A program made the translations under genes and the position numbers. From the NCBI GenBank assembly GCA_021203425.1, contig JAJQBF010000217.1, forward strand, positions 1 to 7,295: 7,295 nucleotides of DNA. The letters are read 5' to 3'. The notes under the pieces are model-generated. The model worked only from the letters and a program-made list of their open reading frames with translations, had not been told where the DNA came from and ran no database searches. This DNA comes from Clostridiales bacterium (GTDB taxonomy: Bacteria; Bacillota; Clostridia; Lachnospirales; CAG-274). Below are positions 1 through 5,586 of the stretch, piece by piece (the first letter of the stretch is position 1; every line of letters begins with the position of its first letter).

Positions 1-67
1 AATTATATACCCGCAATTCTCTTTTGTCAAGGATTTTATAAAATATATTTTTTTGTAAGTATTTCTG

Positions 68-83
68 ATTGTCAAATGACAAT
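68..83. promoter_or_regulatory. Perfect 16-base palindrome over the hydF -35 (candidate operator)
   Basis: The arms ATTGTCA (68-74) and TGACAAT (77-83) are exact reverse complements around an AA centre. The site covers the -35 hexamer of the hydF promoter, which is where a repressor or a class-II-type activator would act. Read as TTGTC-N4-GACAA it has the 5-4-5 layout of Crp/Fnr-family sites, but not the Fnr consensus (TTGAT-N4-ATCAA). It is too short for a Rex site (TTGTTAA-N4-TTAACAA). A second TTGTCAA half-site occurs at 24-30. The symmetry is seen directly; a role as operator and the identity of the regulator are inference. Confidence 0.5.
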
Positions 84-98
84 GCTTTGTGGTATAAT
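69..98 (+). promoter_or_regulatory. hydF promoter, sigma-A type with extended -10
   Basis: The -35 is TTGTCA (69-74; one mismatch to TTGACA), followed by an 18-base spacer and a perfect TATAAT (93-98). A TG at 90-91 one base before the -10 makes it an extended -10. Transcription should start near 104-106, giving a leader of about 23 bases that contains the AAAGGAGG ribosome binding site at 112-119. This placement also rules out the TTG at 98 as a start codon, because it lies inside the -10. Confidence 0.75.
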
Positions 99-127
99 TG
101 GAAAAACATTTAAAGGAGGCAGTATAT

Positions 128-1345
128 ATGAACACAACACCTATCTCAAACAGACTTCACATAGGTATATTCGGAAACAGAAATTCGGGAAAATCCACTC
201 TTATAAATGCTCTTACAAATCAGGACCTGGCTATTGTTTCGCCCTACCCCGGCACAACCGCTGACCCTGTTTCGAAAGCTATGGAACTTTCGCCTATCGG
301 TCCCGTAGTGATAACAGATACGGCAGGCTATGACGACGAAGGAGAACTGGGAGAACTCAGAACTAAAAAAACATACAGACAGATAGACAAAACGGATATT
401 GCCGTTTTGGTTATTGACGGAGAAAGCGGCTTTACCGAAAATGACGTAAAATTTTTGGATATAGTTAAGGAAAGAAAAATCCCCGTCATAGGGGTTGTAA
501 ACAAATATGATTTAAACCCCGAAGCTGACGGAACCGCCTTTGAAGAGAGAAAAACCGATTTTGTAAAGGTAAGCGCAGTAAATAAAGAAGGAATAGACGA
601 ACTTAAGAACCTTATTATAAAGAAATCGGCAGCCGTAAAAAAGGAAGTGTCCATAGTTGAGGGCTTAATCGAGGCGGGTGAAACAGCGGTTTTGGTTGTT
701 CCCATAGACAAATCCGCCCCCAAAGGCAGACTTATCCTGCCCCAGCAGCAGACAATAAGGGCAATTTTAGACAAAGGTGCCATAGCCCTTACGGCAAGAG
801 AAAAAGAACTTACGGTCGCCCTTTCCGCCCTTAAAAACAAACCACGTATCGTTATAACCGATTCTCAGGCTTTTAAAGAGGTTTCCGCCTTAACTCCGCC
901 GGATATACCCCTTACGTCGTTTTCAATTCTTTTTGCAAGACACAAGGGAGAACTTCTCCCCCTTATAAGAGGCATAGATAAGCTGAGTTCCCTGAAAAAA
1001 GATGATAAAATTCTTATATGCGAAGGCTGTACTCATCACAGAACCTGTGACGATATAGGGACGGTTAAAATACCCAAACTTCTTGAAAAGGTTTTGGGCT
1101 TTAAACCCCATCTTGAATTTTCAAGCGGAACGGAATTCCCCGAAAATCCCGAAGAATTTTCCCTTATTATACACTGCGGCGGCTGTATGCTTAACGGAGC
1201 CGAAATGAAATCGAGAATAAGAAGAGCCGAAGAAAATGAAACGGCGATTACAAACTACGGTATGTTTATAGCATACGCAAACGGTATTCTCGAAAGAGCT
1301 TTAGAGGCTGTTCCCGAAGCACGGGAAATATATAAAAAACAATAA
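128..1345 (+). CDS. hydF: [FeFe]-hydrogenase maturation GTPase HydF
   Basis: HydF is the cytoplasmic scaffold on which the two-iron subcluster of the [FeFe]-hydrogenase H-cluster is assembled, with the radical-SAM enzymes HydE and HydG, before transfer to apo-hydrogenase (family knowledge). The ATG at 128 sits 8 bases after AAAGGAGG, giving 405 residues, a usual length. The N-terminal Era/TrmE-like GTPase domain shows the P-loop GNRNSGKST (16-24), PGTT (41-44), DTAG (64-67), NKYD (125-128) and SA (149-150). A middle dimerisation region carries the HydF-typical PKGRLILPQQQT. The C-terminal cluster-binding domain has C301-T-H303 and, 45 residues on, H349-C-G-G-C353, matching the CxH...HCxxC Fe-S ligand pattern. 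Cys298 and Cys307 lie close by. hydE, hydG and the hydrogenase are not in the window. The gene appears to have its own promoter and terminator. Confidence 0.96.
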   Translation: MNTTPISNRLHIGIFGNRNSGKSTLINALTNQDLAIVSPYPGTTADPVSKAMELSPIGPVVITDTAGYDDEGELGELRTKKTYRQIDKTDIAVLVIDGESGFTENDVKFLDIVKERKIPVIGVVNKYDLNPEADGTAFEERKTDFVKVSAVNKEGIDELKNLIIKKSAAVKKEVSIVEGLIEAGETAVLVVPIDKSAPKGRLILPQQQTIRAILDKGAIALTAREKELTVALSALKNKPRIVITDSQAFKEVSALTPPDIPLTSFSILFARHKGELLPLIRGIDKLSSLKKDDKILICEGCTHHRTCDDIGTVKIPKLLEKVLGFKPHLEFSSGTEFPENPEEFSLIIHCGGCMLNGAEMKSRIRRAEENETAITNYGMFIAYANGILERALEAVPEAREIYKKQ

Positions 1346-1352
1346 TATGTAA

Positions 1353-1401
1353 AAGGGACAGGGAAAAGACACATTAAGTCTTAAAAATTCCCCTGTCCTT
1401 T
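1353..1401 (+). repeat. Two-tier GGGACAGGG hairpin after hydF
   Basis: The outer arms AAGGGACAGGG (1353-1363) and CCCTGTCCTTT (1391-1401) pair over 11 positions including one G-U. Inside them, AAGAC (1366-1370) and GTCTT (1378-1382) form a second stem with a 7-base loop. The stem is GC-rich and begins 8 bases after the hydF stop, but it is followed by TAAATATG rather than a T-run. It is therefore more likely a 3'-end stabilising hairpin or a small dispersed REP-like element than a standard intrinsic terminator. The pairing is seen directly; the role is inference. Confidence 0.5.
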
Positions 1402-1427
1402 AAATATGAATATATAATTTATGTAAA

Positions 1428-1473
1428 TTTTCAAAGAAAATCGAGTAAAAGGTGTCTTTGAAAAAACTTTTTT
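1428..1473 (+). terminator. Probable intrinsic terminator of hydF
   Basis: TTTTCAAAGA (1428-1437) and TCTTTGAAAA (1455-1464) form a perfect 10-base AT-rich stem with a 17-base loop. It is followed after AAC by six T residues (1468-1473). It lies downstream of hydF and before the next promoter. The stem is weak in G+C and the T-run is offset by about three bases, so confidence is moderate. The GC-rich hairpin just upstream may assist. Confidence 0.5.
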
Positions 1474-1515
1474 GTTTCAGGAATGTTACATTTATATTAA
1501 ATCTTAAAAAAACGG

Positions 1516-1544
1516 CAGACTTAAAGCCGATAATTTGTTATAAT
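1516..1544 (+). promoter_or_regulatory. Extended -10 promoter for the amidase-rdgB-phosphoesterase-tex operon
   Basis: A perfect TATAAT at 1539-1544 is preceded by TG at 1536-1537, forming the TGnTATAAT extended -10. The -35 is poor: CAGACT at 1516-1521 with a 17-base spacer shares only the GAC core of TTGACA. Extended -10 promoters often tolerate a weak -35. The expected start is near 1551, about 100 bases before the amidase ATG. I see no other good promoter between here and 7040, so it probably drives all four genes. Confidence 0.55.
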
Positions 1545-1557
1545 GTATTGTGATTAT

Positions 1558-1602
1558 TAATGTAAAGGCGGTGTATAAAACAAAAAGGCTTTTACATTAT
1601 AC
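1558..1602 (+). promoter_or_regulatory. Leader hairpin in the amidase operon 5' UTR
   Basis: Bases 1558-1569 pair with 1588-1599 over 12 positions including one G-U, leaving an 18-base loop, near the predicted 5' end of the transcript. A competing pairing, GTATAA (1573-1578) with TTATAC (1597-1602), shares bases with the first stem, so the two folds exclude each other. I do not recognise a known riboswitch or T-box here. It may be a 5' stabilising stem or a regulatory leader; only the complementarity is certain. Confidence 0.35.
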
Positions 1603-1650
1603 AGCTTATAAAATAAAGAAAACAGAAAATATACTGGAGGAGAAGGATAA

Positions 1651-3789
1651 ATGAATAAAAAAATAAGAACGATATTAATTACGGCAGTGCTTTTGCTTGC
1701 GTTCAGTGTTAATGCCTTCGGCGGAAGATATGTTACATACACTCTGAACTACGACGGTTCAAGTCACAGCTATAACGCAGAAGAGGTTATTTTAAAGGTT
1801 GAGGGTGAAACTCTTACAAACCTTACAATGCCCCCTATTATTATGAACGGCTATACCCTTGTTCCGGCAAGAGAGGTTTTTGAAAAAATGGGTGCGGCGG
1901 TATCTTGGAACTCCGAGCGTGAAGAGGTTTATATTTCAGAGGGAAACAACCTTATTGTTCTTAAAATAAACTCCGAAACAGCTTTTTACAACGAAAAAGA
2001 AGTTTTACTGTCTGCTCCGGCTAAACTTATAAATTCAAAAACAATGATTCCCGTCAGATTCGTTTCCGAAACACTGGGCTACAGCGTAAACTGGAACGAA
2101 ACTGAAAGAACCGTTTCAATAAGCAAAGACGGCTCACAAAGTGTAACAGAGCCTACAACCGCATCAGCAGTAACCACAACAACAGCTGCGGCAGAACCGG
2201 AAACAACGGCGGCGCCTTCGGCAGATGAATTCACACTTATAACAATAGGAACAGACACAGCCGGTCTGCCCGATGAACTTTATGACCTTACGGACGCAAG
2301 CCATTATGACGCAAACATAACCGGAATTTCACAGGCAAGTGACAAAACATATATCAAAATTTCAGCTGATAACGAAATAAGCAAGGTCGTTAAGGGAATT
2401 TATTACAGCGGAGTTTATTATTTTGATATCTATGCCGCAAAGTCTTCACAGGGCAATGTAAAAATGGCAGCCGATGTGGGGGGAATTTCAGAAATAAGAG
2501 TAGGTCAGAGAACAGAAGACAGTTATAATATAGTAAGAATAGCTATGGATACAACGGATACCGACTTTACCGTAAATATGACAGCCGACAGAAAGGCAAT
2601 TTACATATTCTACCCCGAGCCTGAAATTTCAGACTATAAGCTTAAGTCAAACGAATCGGCAGACATTTTCACCGTAACAGGTCACGACCTTGTTAAACCC
2701 ACGGTTTCCGAAAACAGCGAAACAATAACGGTTACATTTAAAAACACAGAGCTTTCGGCGGCAGAACAAACATTAAAGAGAAGTACAACTCTTTATGTTT
2801 CAAAGGCGGCTATAGCTGCTGAGGGTGATGATGCAGTTATTACATTTACTCTTAAAGAAGAGGCATCCTGCAGCGCTGTTTCAACGGGAACAACGGTTAC
2901 CCTTACAATTGCTCCCTCGTCTTATACGGGCTTGACAGCCGACGGCAGTACTGATACAATAACCCTTACAAAGAAAAACAGCAGCACAAGCATAAGCGAC
3001 ATAACGGAAGAAGACGACTACAGAAATCATAAATATACTATAACTCTTCCCGGAAATTTCAGCAGTGACTACGGCTCAGGAGAATATAACTTTGAAAACT
3101 CCGAAAGACTTAACTCTATGACAGTAAAAATTTCGGGAGGAAATACGGTTTTGACCTTTGACGAAAAGGTTATTTCCGCCTTTACGATTACAGAGGATAA
3201 GAGTAATATTTACATAAACTGCGTTGACATACATGACAAATATGATAAAATTGTAGTTTTAGACGCAGGTCACGGCGGCTCCGACAGCGGCGCCATAGGC
3301 AACGGTCTTTATGAAAAAGACCTGAACCTTGACATTATACTTAAAATAAGAGATTTAATCGAGGCTGACGGAACAATCAAGGCATATCTCACAAGAGAAG
3401 ACGATACATTTATAAGCCTTCAATACCGCTCCGATTTCGGAAACGAGGTTGACTGTCCTTTCGTTTCCGTACATATAAATTCAGCCGGAACAAGTACATC
3501 GGCAAACGGTCTTGAGGTTTACTGGCAGTATGAAAACACAGATGAAAACGGTCTTACAAGCTATAAGCTTGCCTCGGCTGTTTACGATAAGCTTATTGAA
3601 TATTTAGACCCCGTTGAAAGAGGAGTAAAGACTTCAAATCTCCATGTTTTAAGAGAGGCCGACAATCCGTCAACCCTTATTGAAATAGGCTTTATATCAA
3701 ACGCAGCAGAGGCTGCTAAAATGGGAACGGAAAGCTACAGAGCTCTTGCGGCACAGGCTATATTCGATGCATTAACAGAGGTGTTATAA
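1651..3789 (+). CDS. Exported N-acetylmuramoyl-L-alanine amidase (Amidase_3) with copper-amine-oxidase-like N-terminal domain
   Basis: The predicted protein has 712 residues and should cleave the amide bond between N-acetylmuramic acid and L-alanine in peptidoglycan outside the membrane. The ATG lies 8 bases after GGAGGAG. A signal peptide is clear: basic MNKKIR, a hydrophobic core and a likely cut after VNA (residue 22). Residues about 46-158 form a copper-amine-oxidase-N-like domain (two copies of the L/IPxR-F/V pattern: VPAREVF 71-77, IPVRFVS 133-139), common in clostridial surface proteins. A Thr/Ala/Pro-rich linker follows (about 165-192). Beta-rich AMIN-like segments at about 219-325 and 457-527 probably bind the wall. 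The catalytic Amidase_3 domain (about 533-709) shows DAGHGG, with probable zinc ligands His541, Glu555 and His608 (SVHINS), and the catalytic Glu678 in IEIGFISN. There is no C-terminal anchor. The stop abuts the rdgB start. Confidence 0.93.
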   Translation: MNKKIRTILITAVLLLAFSVNAFGGRYVTYTLNYDGSSHSYNAEEVILKVEGETLTNLTMPPIIMNGYTLVPAREVFEKMGAAVSWNSEREEVYISEGNNLIVLKINSETAFYNEKEVLLSAPAKLINSKTMIPVRFVSETLGYSVNWNETERTVSISKDGSQSVTEPTTASAVTTTTAAAEPETTAAPSADEFTLITIGTDTAGLPDELYDLTDASHYDANITGISQASDKTYIKISADNEISKVVKGIYYSGVYYFDIYAAKSSQGNVKMAADVGGISEIRVGQRTEDSYNIVRIAMDTTDTDFTVNMTADRKAIYIFYPEPEISDYKLKSNESADIFTVTGHDLVKPTVSENSETITVTFKNTELSAAEQTLKRSTTLYVSKAAIAAEGDDAVITFTLKEEASCSAVSTGTTVTLTIAPSSYTGLTADGSTDTITLTKKNSSTSISDITEEDDYRNHKYTITLPGNFSSDYGSGEYNFENSERLNSMTVKISGGNTVLTFDEKVISAFTITEDKSNIYINCVDIHDKYDKIVVLDAGHGGSDSGAIGNGLYEKDLNLDIILKIRDLIEADGTIKAYLTREDDTFISLQYRSDFGNEVDCPFVSVHINSAGTSTSANGLEVYWQYENTDENGLTSYKLASAVYDKLIEYLDPVERGVKTSNLHVLREADNPSTLIEIGFISNAAEAAKMGTESYRALAAQAIFDALTEVL

Positions 3790-4395
3790 ATGAAAATAAT
3801 ATTTGCTATGGGAAATGAAGGCAAATTAAGAGAAATTAAAGCTGTTTTGGGAGAATATTTTGAAATTGTTTCCTCAAAAGAGGTGGGAATAAAAGGAGAG
3901 GCAGAAGAAACCGGCAAAACATTTGAGGAAAACTCCAAGCTTAAAGCGCTGTATGTTATGAAACAGACAGGCTGCCCTGTTTTGGCAGACGATTCAGGTC
4001 TTGAAATAGATTTTTTGGGAGGCAAGCCCGGGGTTGAGTCAGCAAGATTTATGGGGCATGACACCTCATATGATATTAAAAATTCGGCAATTTTAGATTT
4101 GCTTTCCGATGTTCCCGATGAAAAAAGGGGGGCAAGGTTTGTCTGCTGTATAACAGCGGCAATTCCCTCGGAAAGCGGCGAACCCGAAATTTTACAGGCA
4201 ACAAGAACTATGGAAGGATTAATAGGAAGGAAAATCGCCGGAAAAAACGGTTTCGGCTATGACCCTATATTTTTCCTTCCGGCTTACGGAGTAACCTCGG
4301 CTGAAATTTCTCCTGAGGAAAAAAACAAAATAAGCCACAGAGGAAAGGCACTTCGGGCTATGAAAGATTTACTTCTTGGGAGGTTTAATAAATGA
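3790..4395 (+). CDS. rdgB: XTP/dITP diphosphatase (RdgB/HAM1 family)
   Basis: This 201-residue protein matches the family length of about 200. RdgB enzymes hydrolyse deaminated purine nucleotides (dITP, ITP, XTP) to monophosphate and pyrophosphate, which keeps them out of DNA and RNA; they need Mg2+ and act in the cytoplasm. Visible signatures are GNEGKLRE (8-15), ADDSGLE (66-72) with the expected catalytic Asp68, PGVESARFMG (80-89), GFGYDPIF (154-161) and SHRGKA (182-187). The residue before the first motif is Met7, where the E. coli protein has Thr (ATGN), a possibly meaningful substitution. The ATG follows the amidase TAA with no gap, using GAGGTG (3778-3783) inside the amidase gene as ribosome binding site, so translation is probably coupled. 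In Bacillus subtilis the homologue ysnA also sits next to a phosphoesterase gene (ysnB), as here. Confidence 0.96.
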   Translation: MKIIFAMGNEGKLREIKAVLGEYFEIVSSKEVGIKGEAEETGKTFEENSKLKALYVMKQTGCPVLADDSGLEIDFLGGKPGVESARFMGHDTSYDIKNSAILDLLSDVPDEKRGARFVCCITAAIPSESGEPEILQATRTMEGLIGRKIAGKNGFGYDPIFFLPAYGVTSAEISPEEKNKISHRGKALRAMKDLLLGRFNK

Positions 4396-4907
4396 AGATA
4401 ATTGTTATGTCGGATACTCACGGTATGATATCAAATGCCGAGAAAGTTTTGGAGGATTTTAAGCCGCAGATTGACGGCTTTATGCATTTGGGAGATCACT
4501 ATGACGATGCACAGCTTTTAAGGCGGAAGTTTTCCAAGATGAGGTTTTGGTCTGTCAGGGGAAACTGCGACTTTGTTACTGCCCCCACACACATAATAGG
4601 TGAGCTCTCAGACCACAGAATGTATATATGCCACGGTCACAGAGAAGACGTAAAATATGACAGGCTGAGACTTGTTTATAAAGCCGCCGAAAATGACTGT
4701 GATATTGCCCTTTATGGGCATACCCATGTACCTGAGATTGATTTTTATGACGGTGTTTTGATTTTTAACCCCGGCAGTCTTTCACTGCCCAGACAGGGGC
4801 TTACAAAAACTTTCGGGCTTTTAGACATAACTGAAGACGGTATAGGGACAGCTGTTTACGGCATATACAAAAACAAATATAAGAGGTTGGAATATGGATA
4901 TTATTAA
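4392..4907 (+). CDS. YfcE/YsnB-family metallophosphoesterase
   Basis: The 171-residue protein belongs to the calcineurin-like phosphoesterase superfamily, YfcE/MJ0936 branch, which uses two divalent metals (often Mn2+) to hydrolyse phosphodiesters in vitro; the cellular substrate is generally unknown. Metal-ligand motifs occur in family order: SDTHG (Asp8, His10), HLGD (Asp35), RGNCD (Asn58), CHGH (His81) and GHTH (His110, His112), followed by the characteristic NPGSLSLPR. No signal peptide or membrane segment is seen. The ATG overlaps the rdgB stop as ATGA, and GGGAGG at 4378-4383 is the ribosome binding site. The last 14 bases overlap the tex start. The rdgB-phosphoesterase pairing, also found in B. 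subtilis (ysnA-ysnB), suggests a nucleotide-related role, but that is inference. Confidence 0.93.
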   Translation: MKIIVMSDTHGMISNAEKVLEDFKPQIDGFMHLGDHYDDAQLLRRKFSKMRFWSVRGNCDFVTAPTHIIGELSDHRMYICHGHREDVKYDRLRLVYKAAENDCDIALYGHTHVPEIDFYDGVLIFNPGSLSLPRQGLTKTFGLLDITEDGIGTAVYGIYKNKYKRLEYGYY

Positions 4908-5586
4908 AAAATTATGTGATGAATTTAAGTTAAATACAACACAGACGGAAAATACCGTTAAGCTTATTGACGAGGGAAACACAATTCCCTTTATAGCCAG
5001 ATACAGAAAGGAGCTTACAGGCTCTCTTGACGATCAGGTTATAAGAGAACTTTACGACAGACTTATAAGCCTGAGAAATCTTGACGAAAAGAGAGAGTCT
5101 GTAAGAAAGCTGATTGACGAACAGGGAAAGCTGACAGAAGAAATCGAGGCAGCTCTTGACAAGGCGGAAACAGTTACGGAAATTGACGATATTTACCGCC
5201 CATACAGACCAAAGAGAAGAACAAGAGCCTCCATAGCAAAGGAAAAAGGTCTTGAAGGACTTTCTTCCGTTATACTTTTGCAGAATACCAACAAAGAGCT
5301 TGAGGTTTATGCAGAGGAATATGTAAGTGAAGAAAAAGATGTAAAATCCCCTGCCGAGGCTTTACAGGGAGCAAAGGATATTATTGCGGAAATGATTTCG
5401 GATAATGCCGATTACAGAGCTGCTATAAGAGAAATGACAGAGAAAAAAGGTGTTATATCCTCCGCTGCCTCTAACAGTGAAGAAAAAAGCGTTTACGAAA
5501 TGTATTATGACTTCACCGAGCCGGCGGCAAAAATAGCCGGACACAGAATTTTAGCCTTAAACCGAGGTGAAAAGGAAGGCTTTTAA
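4894..5586 (+). CDS. tex: Tex N-terminal fragment (230 aa, before the frameshift)
   Basis: This frame encodes the helical Tex N-terminal region. Hallmarks are GNTIPFIARYRKE (28-40) and DDIYRPYRPKRRTRAS (98-113). It ends at ALNRGEKEGF, which in intact homologues continues straight into the next segment. The ATG at 4894 is chosen because AGAGG (4882-4886) lies 7 bases upstream and the protein starts like other Tex proteins. It overlaps the phosphoesterase gene by 14 bases. If translated alone it would lack the YqgF, helix-hairpin-helix and S1 domains, so nucleic-acid binding should be lost. Confidence 0.85.
   Translation: MDIIKKLCDEFKLNTTQTENTVKLIDEGNTIPFIARYRKELTGSLDDQVIRELYDRLISLRNLDEKRESVRKLIDEQGKLTEEIEAALDKAETVTEIDDIYRPYRPKRRTRASIAKEKGLEGLSSVILLQNTNKELEVYAEEYVSEEKDVKSPAEALQGAKDIIAEMISDNADYRAAIREMTEKKGVISSAASNSEEKSVYEMYYDFTEPAAKIAGHRILALNRGEKEGF

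Noticed and set aside
33..44. ATTTTATAAAAT palindrome upstream of hydF
   Set aside because: Pure A/T symmetry in AT-rich DNA is common by chance and does not align with a promoter element.
98..127. Earlier TTG start for hydF, adding 10 residues
   Set aside because: The TTG lies within the TATAAT element and upstream of the predicted transcription start. The AAAGGAGG is placed for the ATG at 128.
328..840. 170-codon minus-strand frame inside hydF
   Set aside because: It is antisense to a well-conserved GTPase gene, Ser/Thr/Phe-rich as expected from mirroring Lys/Glu codons, with no recognisable domain.
1346..1650. Small gene or CRISPR-like repeat in the hydF-amidase gap
   Set aside because: No start codon with a ribosome binding site leads into a convincing frame, and there are no regularly spaced direct repeats. 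The gap is explained by hairpins, promoter and leader.
2140..2225. Thr/Ala-rich stretch in the amidase as a DNA repeat array
   Set aside because: The ACA/ACC/GCA codons are irregular and there is no fixed repeat unit. It reads as a normal low-complexity linker.
3735..4064. 109-codon minus-strand frame across the amidase/rdgB junction
   Set aside because: It is antisense to two clear genes and its protein has no family resemblance.
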